Positions 48,696 to 58,459 are shown, counted from the first letter of the stretch. The stretch: DNA of 64,000 bases from Bacteroides propionicigenes (GCF_018390535.1 NZ_JAHBBW010000001.1:372001-436000), one strand, 5' to 3'. A program made the numbers and translations. The notes: generated by a model not told the origin, from the sequence alone.

Positions 48696-49637
48696 TCACA
48701 ATTTGTTGAGGATAGCTTCTAAATCATTATAAATAGCCGACATATCAACATTGTTATTCTTTGCCCAATCACCTAAAGGGGCTCGCCCTTCAGCAACTCC
48801 ATGATGTTCTATACCAATATGTGGAAACTGCATATATGTTGGTCCGTACAAAGTACTCAGATAAGCATCTGTATTATGTGGAACTTTCAATTCAAAATTC
48901 TCAAAAAGCATTGATTTTATTGGAAAAACATCATTCACTGCAATCCCATAAAAGCACTTATCAAACTCCGGATTTAAACAGAAAAAAATATTTTCTCCCT
49001 GCATATAGACTGAGAAATATTTTTTGCGTAATTCCATTAGCTCATCATCTGAAAAGTCATATTTTTTTCTTTTACAGTATGAAAAATACCGATTGCATAT
49101 TTTTTCGATTTCCGGTTTTATTTTATTTATGTCCTTATCGGTATATAACATATCAGCCGGAAAGACATCTATCCAAATGCCCGTTTTTTCATGTTGATAG
49201 CTTATCCCTATTCTTCCTTCCTTTTCTTCCACTTTTATACCATATTGTCTCAAACAATTCGCAGCTTTCGTTTTAAACCGATTATAATCAGTCCGCGGCA
49301 TAGAAATATCCGTATCATCATCCCACGGAATAAATCCTTTATGACGCACTGCACCTAATAGAGTGCCATAATCAAGCCAATAAGTTAAACTGTATTTTTC
49401 ACAAACCTTATCGAATATTTTCAGCAATAAAGCATCACACTTCTGTACATATCGCAATCCCTTATTTGTCGTAGAAGGTAAACGTTGAATATCTACATAC
49501 TCATTTAAAAAATAGAATAGAGTATCAATCTCATCCCTATACGTTTTAGTTCCCAATAGTTTTTGTATACACAATTGAACAGTAGTCCACAATCCGTTTT
49601 TTCTCAATTTTATTTTTAGCAAACTTATTATTGTCAT
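48696..49637 (-). CDS. LicD family phosphotransferase
   Basis: 313 residues. The signature YWLDYGTLLGAVRHKGFIPWDDDTDIS, with its DD metal ligands, is intact. LicD proteins transfer phosphocholine or similar phospho-alcohols from a CDP donor to glycans. It starts 12 bp after the CobD-like gene, so donor synthesis and transfer appear in one operon. Confidence 0.9.
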   Translation of the reverse strand: MTIISLLKIKLRKNGLWTTVQLCIQKLLGTKTYRDEIDTLFYFLNEYVDIQRLPSTTNKGLRYVQKCDALLLKIFDKVCEKYSLTYWLDYGTLLGAVRHKGFIPWDDDTDISMPRTDYNRFKTKAANCLRQYGIKVEEKEGRIGISYQHEKTGIWIDVFPADMLYTDKDINKIKPEIEKICNRYFSYCKRKKYDFSDDELMELRKKYFSVYMQGENIFFCLNPEFDKCFYGIAVNDVFPIKSMLFENFELKVPHNTDAYLSTLYGPTYMQFPHIGIEHHGVAEGRAPLGDWAKNNNVDMSAIYNDLEAILNKL

Positions 49638-49649
49638 ATTACTAGCTTC

Positions 49650-50651
49650 TTATAAATTCGACAGTATATTTAAAAGTCTATCATTATCTTCTTTAGAGCG
49701 TACGGCTATTCTTATCATACTTTTTCCGGTAAGCGCACTTTTTGTGCCACAATCTTTGATTAGGATATTGAAACGCCTTAATAATAATTCAGTCAATGAG
49801 CTCGAAGAATATTTATCAAATACTTCACACAAAAAATAATTTGCCTGGGAAGGTATTACACGTAGATATGATACTTGTTGCAAAAGCTGATAGAAGCGTT
49901 CTCGCTCTTGTCTGAATTTTTCACATGACATTTGGTATTCAGCTTCATATTTCCCGAAAATCTGCATATAAAACTCAGCAAACGAATTTATATTCCAAAT
50001 GGAAACATCTTTCTTAATAGCATCAATAAAAGCCTTATCCCCACTTGCCAATACTCCCAAACGCAACCCGGGAACCCCATAAGATTTAGAAATACTTTTC
50101 ATTACTACTAAATGGGGATATCGCTCAAGAATATTATCTGACAATAAAGAACAATGCAATCCACCTTCCGCAAAATCAACGAAAGATTCATCAACTACCA
50201 ACCGAATAGAATGTTGTTCACTCCATTCAACCAACCGTAACAAATCTTGTTGAGAGATAAAGTTTCCGGAAGGGTTATCAGGATTGACAAGCAATAACAA
50301 CTGAATATCTTTATTGGTATAATAAGACATCAAATCATCCGCTGTATATGAAAGATTTGCATTATCAGGCAAATATATCACCAGATTGTTTTTATTATAT
50401 CTGTTAGGGTATTCCTCAAAAGTAGGATATACAACTCCCATTTTTCCCCTTTGGTTCTCCATCAGCGATTTTATTAGTTCCGCAGCGCCATTGCCTACTA
50501 CGGAATAGTCCGCATTTATGTGAAAATATTTCGAAATCAGCAATGAGTTTACTCTCATCCCCGAAGGATACTCACTCAAGAGCACATCAAAGTTAGCTTT
50601 CAATTCATCCTTTAATTTTTGGGGTGGAAAATACGGATTACCAAATAGCAA
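49650..50651 (-). CDS. CobD/HisC-like PLP enzyme (probable second half of a frameshifted bifunctional protein)
   Basis: About 333 residues, fold type I: NPDNPSG, VVDESFVDF and the PLP-Lys region SISKSYGVPGLRLG. The C-terminal ILIKDCGT...IRIAVRS is closer to threonine-phosphate decarboxylase (CobD) than to HisC. There is no ATG before residue 32; the frame opens with TTG at 50651 and overlaps the preceding gene by 40 bp. One added base near 50636-50645 would fuse the upstream YLV to NPYFPP as one protein. The likely chemistry is decarboxylation or transamination of an amino-acid phosphate; unproven. Confidence 0.75.
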   Translation of the reverse strand: MLFGNPYFPPQKLKDELKANFDVLLSEYPSGMRVNSLLISKYFHINADYSVVGNGAAELIKSLMENQRGKMGVVYPTFEEYPNRYNKNNLVIYLPDNANLSYTADDLMSYYTNKDIQLLLLVNPDNPSGNFISQQDLLRLVEWSEQHSIRLVVDESFVDFAEGGLHCSLLSDNILERYPHLVVMKSISKSYGVPGLRLGVLASGDKAFIDAIKKDVSIWNINSFAEFYMQIFGKYEAEYQMSCEKFRQERERFYQLLQQVSYLRVIPSQANYFLCEVFDKYSSSSLTELLLRRFNILIKDCGTKSALTGKSMIRIAVRSKEDNDRLLNILSNL

Positions 50652-51457
50652 AAGTCCAACAAATTAGGAAAACGCCAGTATCCACCGTAACGTCGGTGAT
50701 ATAATGGTAATTGCTTATCTTCCGGAGCAAAGAGTGTTTCAGCAATATCCAAATCTTGAATATCATCTATTTCATACCATTTCTGTCCTGTCAATGGTAA
50801 TGCTTTTAACTCACAATTATCAAGCAAAGTTATTACACGAAGCACTTGCTCATAATATTCATTATTACCCAATGCTTTAGTATAAGCCTCCAAGAAAGGT
50901 ACATAGTGTGTTCGAGAAAACTCTTTACTAAACTTATAGATATTGACAGTTTTATAATAACAATCTGCATCCCTGTATTTAAATGCTTTTTTAGAAACAA
51001 AGTTCACAATATTATTATCATCGTCTATCCGCACCATAGTACCATCCATCCACGGTTCATATTTTGCCACTAGAGCAAGATTAGGAGAAGAGTTTTCCAC
51101 TATCATTGAAAATAGGGAATCATCGAATATTAAATCCGATTCTATCAATAAAGTGTCATCTTCTTGCAGCTCCTGCTTTGCCAATGACAGAGAATAGATA
51201 TTATTAGTTTTATCATACACAGGATTGTCTATGTATTTTATTTCCAAATCATTACAACTCGTACCTAAATATTCTTGCATTTTTTTCCCTTGATAACCGG
51301 TGACAATTATCACCCGAGACAAGTCTATTGACGACAGTTGACGAAGCACCCTATCTATCAAAGGTACACCATTCACTTTTACCATACATTTGGTATTGTC
51401 TTTGGTCAATTCTCCAAGACGTTTACCCATTCCGGCAGCTAAAATTATTGCTTGCAT
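50612..51457 (-). CDS. LicC-like nucleotidyltransferase (probable first half of a frameshifted bifunctional protein)
   Basis: 281 residues: ILAAGMGKRLG nucleotide loop, NTKCMVKVNG, and D/E residues of an NTP_transferase core. The last about 10 residues (IRIFHPKN) run in a frame different from the following PLP-enzyme part and are likely non-native. LicC-type enzymes make CDP-choline or a similar CDP-alcohol from the phospho-alcohol. Sits just before the PLP and LicD genes. Confidence 0.8.
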   Translation of the reverse strand: MQAIILAAGMGKRLGELTKDNTKCMVKVNGVPLIDRVLRQLSSIDLSRVIIVTGYQGKKMQEYLGTSCNDLEIKYIDNPVYDKTNNIYSLSLAKQELQEDDTLLIESDLIFDDSLFSMIVENSSPNLALVAKYEPWMDGTMVRIDDDNNIVNFVSKKAFKYRDADCYYKTVNIYKFSKEFSRTHYVPFLEAYTKALGNNEYYEQVLRVITLLDNCELKALPLTGQKWYEIDDIQDLDIAETLFAPEDKQLPLYHRRYGGYWRFPNLLDFCYLVIRIFHPKN

Positions 51458-51504
51458 AATAAAACAGAAGAAATATATACTGAAATTTTATCGAAATTAT
51501 TATT

Positions 51505-52608
51505 CTACACAGTAATGTTGGAGACAGACAGTATATCCGATAATTGTTTGGCTGATTTCTCCCAACTAAAGTTCTCAGCGGTTTTCACTCCATTAACAGA
51601 CAAATACTGTCTCAAAGACTCAACGCTCACCATTCTCTCAATAGCCATTATTAATTCATTCTCTGCTTTAGGTTCAAAAACTATACAGTTTTCATCAGGT
51701 TTTATAAATTCGTTTACACCACCTGAATCGCTGCATATAACAGCACACCCGCAAGCCATTGCCTCCAAAGGGGGCAAACCAAAACCTTCCCACCAAGAAG
51801 TAGAAACAAAAATATCAGAGGACTTATAAACAGCTGCTATGTCACTATCTGAAGTAGGGCTTATTATTTGCATTCCTGACGTATCATAATAACTCAAATC
51901 ATCATGGCTTATCAAAGAAACTGAGCTTATCCTTGCTTTTATAGCAGGAGAAAGTCTGTGAAATGCATTGATAAATGTAATTAATCCTTTCATCGGATGT
52001 TTCCGTGCAACCAAACAAATAGAAACCCCATCCGACAATTTCACTCTATCAACAGAGTTAAAAAACGATTGATTAATCGCCGGATGTACTTTGAAAAAAG
52101 GTACATCATATCTTTTGGAGTCTACACAGAATTTATCATAAACATATTGTGAATTAAAGATATACGTAACCTGTTGCTTATATGACTTCAAACACCAAAA
52201 TTTATACAACTTCAAGAGAGACCCTTTCCCCAAAAGAGCTCCATCATCATAAATCCGATAATCATCTGCTTGCACAAATCTATAAACTCTCCTTTTATTC
52301 CTAATAAAAGGTATTAAAAGACAAAAGATAGGGTCGGATATTATTAATAGAGCATCTTTTAGATGCTTATTCACATAATAAATACAATGACACAAATTCA
52401 ACAATTTAGTAACTTTCGTGGAAGCCTTTTTCCCAATCACCATATATTGCCAATTGGAAACCTTAGAGAAAGTGTGGTGGTCGCCCGAATTGTAAGGATA
52501 TAAAAGAGACACATCGTGTTTACTACATAATATATTTGCAAGTTCTATAAAAACTCTATTTCCTCCACCTGTTTTAATAGTTGGAGCAAGAAATACTATT
52601 TTACTCAT
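51505..52608 (-). CDS. GT4 glycosyltransferase
   Basis: 367 residues, GT-B: GGGNRVFIELANIL N-terminal loop and the GFGLPPLEAMACGCAVICSDSGG donor site (E-x7-E form). ATG overlaps the previous gene's TGA by 4 bases, indicating translational coupling. Confidence 0.9.
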   Translation of the reverse strand: MSKIVFLAPTIKTGGGNRVFIELANILCSKHDVSLLYPYNSGDHHTFSKVSNWQYMVIGKKASTKVTKLLNLCHCIYYVNKHLKDALLIISDPIFCLLIPFIRNKRRVYRFVQADDYRIYDDGALLGKGSLLKLYKFWCLKSYKQQVTYIFNSQYVYDKFCVDSKRYDVPFFKVHPAINQSFFNSVDRVKLSDGVSICLVARKHPMKGLITFINAFHRLSPAIKARISSVSLISHDDLSYYDTSGMQIISPTSDSDIAAVYKSSDIFVSTSWWEGFGLPPLEAMACGCAVICSDSGGVNEFIKPDENCIVFEPKAENELIMAIERMVSVESLRQYLSVNGVKTAENFSWEKSAKQLSDILSVSNITV

Positions 52609-53693
52609 AATACTATTTTTTTTAGACTATCAACCTGTGTATTCGTTTCATAATCAGATAGAAAGTATTCTCGAACACATGTATTATATGAGAACCCGGA
52701 TAATGAGTTTATAGTCTCTACAAAGTCGCTATAAGTTTCACAAATATAGGAACAAGGTATTTTCTCATAGCCCTGAAAAGCTTCTGGCGTACCCACTATT
52801 TTCTTACCATACATCATAGCCTCTGCTATTTTTACTTTCATTCCACCTCCTGAAACAATAGGCGCAATAACAAAATCAGCATCTATATAAAAAGAAGCTA
52901 TTGATTTCACCCCATCATATATCGTCACCTTGGAATTATCAATATTCAATTTCTTCATACCTTTACCTACCACTGTTAGTTGCATATCAGTATGTGGCAG
53001 TACATTATGAATAAACATCTTCAAGCCATCAACATTTCCAAAAAAATAACTTCCTACAAACAGTCCTTTCTTCGGAGAACCAATTTTTCTATTTTCTATT
53101 TTTTTATCCTTAACCGTATCTTTAAGGGATATCGGTAGTAGTAAATCCACTTTTCTTTTATAGTTTTTCTCTATAAGATTATTGTCCCGTTTATTTAATG
53201 CAATTATGTAGTCGGCATATTTACAGGTTTTTTTTTCATTTTTTATCACAGCCCACAATCTCAAAATAGATAAAGGACTCCCTGTTTTCCATTGTCCAAT
53301 AACCATATTTTTTTCACAATTATGAAAAAAACAGATTACTTGCGTAGTCGTCTCAGTTTTAATTCTTTTCACTAACAAACCATTCAATGACGAATCTATA
53401 AAGACAAAATCAAAACCTTTTTCCTTTATTAATTGCACAATTTTCTTGTCCGTGTTCCATGTAGATCCATTAGAATACCCCATAAGCAGTTTAAACATAG
53501 CCTTCAGAAGGCTGAGAATTTTTACAAAGAACGATTTTCCCATAAAGGAAAAAGCATTCAATGCATATATTTCAACATTATCAAGACCTAATATTTTTTC
53601 ACACAGTTCCAAGTTACGCATAGAACACACTCCCCCACCAGTCTGCGTAGAAGATATATTAGAAGAAACAAACAACATTGTCCTATTATACAT
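52605..53693 (-). CDS. GT4-like glycosyltransferase
   Basis: 362 residues, GT-B. SSTQTGGGVCSMRNLEL donor loop, KKGLFVGSYFFGNVDGLKMF and GGGMKVKIAEAMMYGKKIVGTPEAFQG. It is AT-rich and Lys-rich like the rest of the cluster, unlike the housekeeping genes at 19-46 kb. Confidence 0.85.
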   Translation of the reverse strand: MYNRTMLFVSSNISSTQTGGGVCSMRNLELCEKILGLDNVEIYALNAFSFMGKSFFVKILSLLKAMFKLLMGYSNGSTWNTDKKIVQLIKEKGFDFVFIDSSLNGLLVKRIKTETTTQVICFFHNCEKNMVIGQWKTGSPLSILRLWAVIKNEKKTCKYADYIIALNKRDNNLIEKNYKRKVDLLLPISLKDTVKDKKIENRKIGSPKKGLFVGSYFFGNVDGLKMFIHNVLPHTDMQLTVVGKGMKKLNIDNSKVTIYDGVKSIASFYIDADFVIAPIVSGGGMKVKIAEAMMYGKKIVGTPEAFQGYEKIPCSYICETYSDFVETINSLSGFSYNTCVREYFLSDYETNTQVDSLKKIVL

Positions 53694-53723
53694 CGCCCCA
53701 AGAAGTTATTTGAATTGATTAAA

Positions 53724-54878
53724 TTACATTTGTATACGTCTTTCAGCCTCTTCAAACCTTTCGTAATGAAACAAAATATTTTTATACTGATGGTAGGGCT
53801 GTGATTTACCAGATATCATTTTTAAAGAAGAATATATTATAAGTAATACAAGCAGAAGTCTCTTATTATTAGCGATTTTCAATGTTGCATATAGTTCAGC
53901 GTAAATAATCCAATAAGAATACACAAAGAGACCTGCCATCCGTTGAGAAGCAACATCTATCTTCCAAAAAAAGTAAAATAAAATATAATATAAGACATAA
54001 GAATTCAGGAAAATAACATTACCAGGTTTTCCCGTGCACAATTTAGCATACATTACCATAACTACTATATACGTAAAACTCCGTTCTACATATCCTATTG
54101 ATAAAAGATTTTTGGATGTTCCATTTTTTACATATGCCTCTGTTAATAATGTCATACGTTCATATGAAATATTATCAAAAATAAGAACCAGCACATCCGA
54201 AAAATCAATGCGTAACCAATATAGCAAATTTAAAATAACAAATACAGCTAACAGAAATACATTTGACAATTTCCTTCTTAAAAAAAAATAAGCCAACAAA
54301 TAAAGAACTGACGAAATATGAAATAAACACCCAATGGCATTTATCAAGAAATATTTCTTACTATCACCTCTTTCAATATATTGTACTGAATATAAAAAAA
54401 GAGACATAGCTATGCACCCTCTCATTAAATTGGTAACAATTCCATATCCATCAAATATAAAAAACAACAAGAAACCAAAACTATAATATTTCAGATATCG
54501 TGAAAAAAGAAAATTTAATGTAATAAGAATTATTAATGTCCATACAAATATCCAAACAGAATAATTGGGTATAATTGATTTAAAGAAATACACCAATGTT
54601 ATAAAGCCAGGCTCCCAATCATATTCAGAAACTATGGTTTCATAAGAAAAATTATCCCATACAGTTTTTAACCTTTCAAAAAAAGGATAATAACTTAGGC
54701 AATCCGTATTTACAAATCCCCTCAGACCAAAGAAAAAGAGAAAGCCAAACCATATCACTATTTTTATTCCCAGCAAATCTCTTCTACCTTTGCGTTTTAA
54801 AGAGAACTCCCAAAGAGTTATCACAAACAAATAAAATAAAAATAGTAAATAAGGAAAAGAATAGATGATATTATTCAC
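53724..54878 (-). CDS. EpsG/Wzy-type polysaccharide polymerase
   Basis: 384 residues with about 10-11 hydrophobic helices and the EpsG pattern (FFGLRGFVNTDCLSYYPFFERL, YDWEPGF). It should join repeat units in the periplasm. Strongly AT-rich. Only polymerase candidate in the cluster. Confidence 0.82.
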   Translation of the reverse strand: MNNIIYSFPYLLFLFYLFVITLWEFSLKRKGRRDLLGIKIVIWFGFLFFFGLRGFVNTDCLSYYPFFERLKTVWDNFSYETIVSEYDWEPGFITLVYFFKSIIPNYSVWIFVWTLIILITLNFLFSRYLKYYSFGFLLFFIFDGYGIVTNLMRGCIAMSLFLYSVQYIERGDSKKYFLINAIGCLFHISSVLYLLAYFFLRRKLSNVFLLAVFVILNLLYWLRIDFSDVLVLIFDNISYERMTLLTEAYVKNGTSKNLLSIGYVERSFTYIVVMVMYAKLCTGKPGNVIFLNSYVLYYILFYFFWKIDVASQRMAGLFVYSYWIIYAELYATLKIANNKRLLLVLLIIYSSLKMISGKSQPYHQYKNILFHYERFEEAERRIQM

Positions 54879-54922
54879 TTACAAAATATATTCTATGATG
54901 AGATGATACAACCTGAATATTC

Positions 54923-55642
54923 CTAATAGAAAGGAAAAGGTTCATCTCCCAATTGATAAATAAGGTGTTTTGTTCTTTCACCTATTTTTTTAGCCGGAAT
55001 GCCTGCCACAATACAATATGGAAGTACATCTTTTGTAACAACAGCGCCAGCTGCCACTACTGCTCCTTCCCCGATATGCACTCCATGTAAGATAATAGAA
55101 TTTGGACCAATCCAAGCTCTATCATCTATCCTCACCCTAAAATCAGGTGAACTATTGCAATGGAATAATGGGTCTCTATGGTCATGCTGCTCTGTCCAAA
55201 TACTTACATTTGATGACAAATTTACATTGTTTCCTATGATAATTATATTTCTTGCATCCAATATAGCCCTGTCTCCAATTATACTTCTTTTCCCTATATA
55301 GAGGTTGGCATGGGCACGGATTTCTGCTCCAAAGTAAATAATACTTTTATCTCCCATTTGTACCCCAAACACATTTTTGTATAAAAAGTTTCTAATAGAG
55401 TGAGATGGAATTAATCCTATTTGAAAATCCATATATCGCTTATAGCCATTTATATACCGCGCAATTGCACATATCAGCCAATTCTTTTTCAGAATTGGAG
55501 TAAAGGTTTTAATTGTATCTTTCATTCCTACTCTTTTCTTTGTTCGCATATTCTCATAATAAAACAGAGGAGCAAAAACAACAAAAAGTATCCATTTGAG
55601 AAATATACATATCAGAAGTAAAACAATAGCGTATTCTACCAT
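54923..55642 (-). CDS. Left-handed beta-helix O-acetyltransferase (LbH/WcaF-like)
   Basis: 239 residues. N-terminal hydrophobic helix (about 3-28), then hexapeptide-repeat turns (IGDRAILDARNIIIIGNNVNLSSNVSIWTEQHDH...) with the active-site His in TEQHDHRD. It likely acetylates a sugar of the repeat unit. Confidence 0.88.
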   Translation of the reverse strand: MVEYAIVLLLICIFLKWILFVVFAPLFYYENMRTKKRVGMKDTIKTFTPILKKNWLICAIARYINGYKRYMDFQIGLIPSHSIRNFLYKNVFGVQMGDKSIIYFGAEIRAHANLYIGKRSIIGDRAILDARNIIIIGNNVNLSSNVSIWTEQHDHRDPLFHCNSSPDFRVRIDDRAWIGPNSIILHGVHIGEGAVVAAGAVVTKDVLPYCIVAGIPAKKIGERTKHLIYQLGDEPFPFY

Positions 55643-55669
55643 AATAAAAAATATTTAAATGTCGATATA

Positions 55670-56461
55670 TCAATTTTCTTTTACTAACCCTTGTCTCATT
55701 ACACTTCTACATCTCAGCCAATTTACCAAACTTAATGGTATCATTTTTCTTAAAATAGCCTTGGTCTTATAAATTAAGACACGATATAGAAACATTATTT
55801 TCCATGATAATCGATTTGAAACCCCATGTATAATAGCATTTTCCTTTTGTACCAATATATAGTTATTAGCAGACATTCCAAATTCAGCCTCATAAGCTAC
55901 AATCAGTATAGGAATGTATCTAAAAATAGATTTTTGTTTATACAAAACATAAAACAAATTGTAATCTGCAGATGAACGTAAATTTATGTCATAAGGATTT
56001 TTCTTATGTAATGCTGTTCTTATGAAAGCTGCCTGATGTCCAAAAGCCATATGTTTCTCTATTTCAGAAAGTGGAAAAGCTTTCTCTATGAACTTTCCAA
56101 AAGAAAAGGACTTTAAAGTATCACCATAAAGCACATCCTCATTTCCTATAGTTTGTTTTGTTACTTCACCTATAACATCCTCATTCATAAAATAATCTCC
56201 CGCATTCATAAAATTAATCCACTCCCCCGTCGCCACCTTTATCCCCTTATTCATCGCATCATAAATTCCCTTGTCCGGTTCGCTCGCCCAATACGCTATT
56301 TTATCAGCATATTTTCGGATAATATCAACAGTACCATCAGTACTGCCACCGTCAATAATAATATATTCTATGTCATGATACGTCTGATTAAGAACAGATA
56401 GCATAGTTCTTTCAATTGTGTCCGCTGCATTGTAGCAAACGGTTACTACTGATATTTTCAT
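55670..56461 (-). CDS. GT2 glycosyltransferase (WcaA/WcaE-like)
   Basis: 263 residues. SVVTVCYNAADTIERTMLSVLNQ, DGGSTDGT and MNAGDYF (DxD-like) motifs intact. First gene of the glycosyltransferase run. The 56462-56568 gap to the DUF4435 gene contains no obvious promoter or invertible repeats. Confidence 0.9.
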   Translation of the reverse strand: MKISVVTVCYNAADTIERTMLSVLNQTYHDIEYIIIDGGSTDGTVDIIRKYADKIAYWASEPDKGIYDAMNKGIKVATGEWINFMNAGDYFMNEDVIGEVTKQTIGNEDVLYGDTLKSFSFGKFIEKAFPLSEIEKHMAFGHQAAFIRTALHKKNPYDINLRSSADYNLFYVLYKQKSIFRYIPILIVAYEAEFGMSANNYILVQKENAIIHGVSNRLSWKIMFLYRVLIYKTKAILRKMIPLSLVNWLRCRSVMRQGLVKEN

Positions 56462-56568
56462 TATTTATTTTTGATTGGAATGTAAAAAAAGTGCATAAAA
56501 GACACACCGATTACCCAACGGCAACCGGGAACTGTATTTTCAATAAAATGCTATTATGAATATTTCGA

Positions 56569-57449
56569 TTAAGACAACAGGCTCAAATTTTCTCCTGATT
56601 TTTTAATTTCCCAATAAGTATCAAATGCTAAATAATCCAGCAGAATATCATACTCAAAACTGACATTCGTACCACTACACAGATGCCTGCCTATGCTGCG
56701 CACCATATCATAAACATTGTGTCCCCTGAAATGCAAATACGCATTCTCCTCACTCAATCCCAATACTGCATAAAAACTCTTTTCCTGCTCTATATCAAAA
56801 CCGGTTTGGATTTCAAGCGGATTCGTAAAGGATTCCAACGAAGCACGAAGCCTTTGAATTGCAGCTGCTCCATTATCCGCTAAATCTCCGGTTTGGTACT
56901 GCAACGCAGACAATCCGTTTAATGTCTTTTGAGTGAATCCCGGCAACCCTTTCCTATCCATAAACAAATACAGCAACAAGGACCTGTAGACAACCGAAGA
57001 ATAAGACTTTAGAAAAATATTGAAATCAAAGAGTGAAGAACGTTCCGGTAACTTCCTGAGCAGGCTTTCTTGCAAACGTTCCGCCACACAATAATGATTC
57101 TCCCAAGAATATGTATAAGTCTGGCAAATATAATATCTGTAATCAATGCCGGATTCTTGTCTCAAATACCTATAATCGCTATCAATACATATAAAAACAA
57201 AGATGACAGATGTTCTCTGAATTGCAAGCATTGCGTGCAACCACTTGTTTGAGCTCCGGCTTCATGACGACTGTAATAAATATAATTATACGTGCCGGGA
57301 CGATATTTTTGCAACATCCTGTCCCAGTACCATTCATCATCTCTGTTTTCCAAATGAATACTGGCACGGCATCTTCTCAACAGAGCCTGACCTGCATAGT
57401 CTGTCGCAAGTTGTTTGTAATAGGCCGCTATTTGAGATGCCGTACGCAT
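56569..57449 (-). pseudogene. DUF4435 (TOPRIM-like nuclease) gene, frameshifted
   Basis: ATG at 57449 opens 95 residues (to 57162) with the acidic motif HLENRDDEWYW (E34, D37, D38). The second frame, open from 57240 to 56569, continues with FICIDSDYRYL, the DxD-type motif, and a helical C-terminal part. The frames overlap near 57205-57215; one base change would join them into about 293 residues, the usual DUF4435 length. The second frame has an upstream stop and no good ATG. DUF4435 is the AriB effector domain of PARIS. Start is 3 bp after the ATPase stop. Sequencing error is possible. Confidence 0.7.
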
Positions 57450-57452
57450 ATC

Positions 57453-58235
57453 TTAATACAAATCCTCCATATAGGTTATTTTATCTCCCCAACCTTTAGC
57501 AAAGATACTGGGAGAATGGGTCGAAAGAATTATCTGGCAATTTTCATTCAGCCGTCGAAGTGCATCAAGCAACTGTTGCTGCCAACTAATATGTAATGAT
57601 ACTTCCGGTTCGTCCATCAACAAAATAGCTGGCTTTTTCTCCTGAAGAAAAACTTTCAATAAAATAAGCAACAACTGTTTCTCTCCGGACGACAACTGTT
57701 CAAGACTGATGACATCACTATCCAACTGAAAAACGAGTGCACTGTTATTTCCTTTGGATATAGCAATTTTTTTTCCCGTATCGGCAAACATATCATCAAT
57801 AATTTCAAACAGTTCGTCAATATTTCGCTGTATGTTTGGAGCTTCCTGCGGATAGTCCAACATTTTCATACGATAGTTGAAGAAAGAAAGCCCTTCTTTA
57901 TTTTGTATAACCACATTATTCAATTCCTGCATCAACGGACTGTCCGACTTACGTTTATCCGACACCGGAACGTCATAAGAGCGAAGATAAAAAACGGGAT
58001 ACACCTCATCTGACAAAGGAATACCGGAAAAATCGCCTATGTATTTTTTCAGTTCCCTGACATCATTTCTATAATATGCATCAATCATATTCAGCAAAGT
58101 AGTTTTGCCACTTCCATTGATGCCTACAAGAATATTTATATCCGGGCGTATATTTTGCCACAGAACGTCTTTTCTGCCCCAAAGACCTTCTATTTTCACT
58201 TCTTTTATGTATGATTTCCCAATCTCGCTGCTCAT
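57453..58235 (-). CDS. AAA/ABC-type ATPase paired with DUF4435 (AriA-like)
   Basis: 260 residues from ATG 58235 (a GTG two codons earlier is possible). Walker A GINGSGKTT, signature LEQLSSGEKQLL, Walker B ILLMDEPEVSLH and the switch His STHSPS are intact: AAA_15/AAA_21 of the SMC/OLD type. It is shorter than most AriA proteins. The pair ATPase-then-DUF4435 with a 3-bp gap is the PARIS layout. Own promoter. Confidence 0.85.
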   Translation of the reverse strand: MSSEIGKSYIKEVKIEGLWGRKDVLWQNIRPDINILVGINGSGKTTLLNMIDAYYRNDVRELKKYIGDFSGIPLSDEVYPVFYLRSYDVPVSDKRKSDSPLMQELNNVVIQNKEGLSFFNYRMKMLDYPQEAPNIQRNIDELFEIIDDMFADTGKKIAISKGNNSALVFQLDSDVISLEQLSSGEKQLLLILLKVFLQEKKPAILLMDEPEVSLHISWQQQLLDALRRLNENCQIILSTHSPSIFAKGWGDKITYMEDLY

Positions 58236-58253
58236 AGTCACAAGTATCTACCA

Positions 58254-58284
58254 CAAAGATACAGCTTATTTTGAAGCGTACAAA
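58254..58284 (-). promoter_or_regulatory. Promoter of the AAA-DUF4435 operon
   Basis: On the minus strand TTTG (58284-58281), 19 bases, TATCTTTG (58261-58254), about 19 bases before the ATG: the best promoter match in the right half. The leader would be very short. Confidence 0.75.
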
Positions 58285-58326
58285 TCTTTTTTATCATCTT
58301 TCGTTACTGTCCTTATCTCCTTCTTG

Positions 58327-58459
58327 TGACACCCTGTTACCACCCTTGCATAACTTTTCCTCGCGCGCGCAGGAGAGAGATTTTTTTCCGAGTCTCAAAC
58401 TCTCATTCCTCATGCGCGCGCATAAGGAAAAGTTGCTCAAGGATGGTGCCAAGGTGTCA
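58327..58459. repeat. 133-bp imperfect inverted repeat
   Basis: Left part TGACACCCTGTTACC...CTCGCGCGCGC (58327-58370) and right part GCGCGCGCATAAGG...GGTGTCA (58414-58459) pair over about 45 bases at about 80%. Lies 13 bases past the stop of the small gene at 58473-58765 and just upstream of the AAA promoter. Confidence 0.7.
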
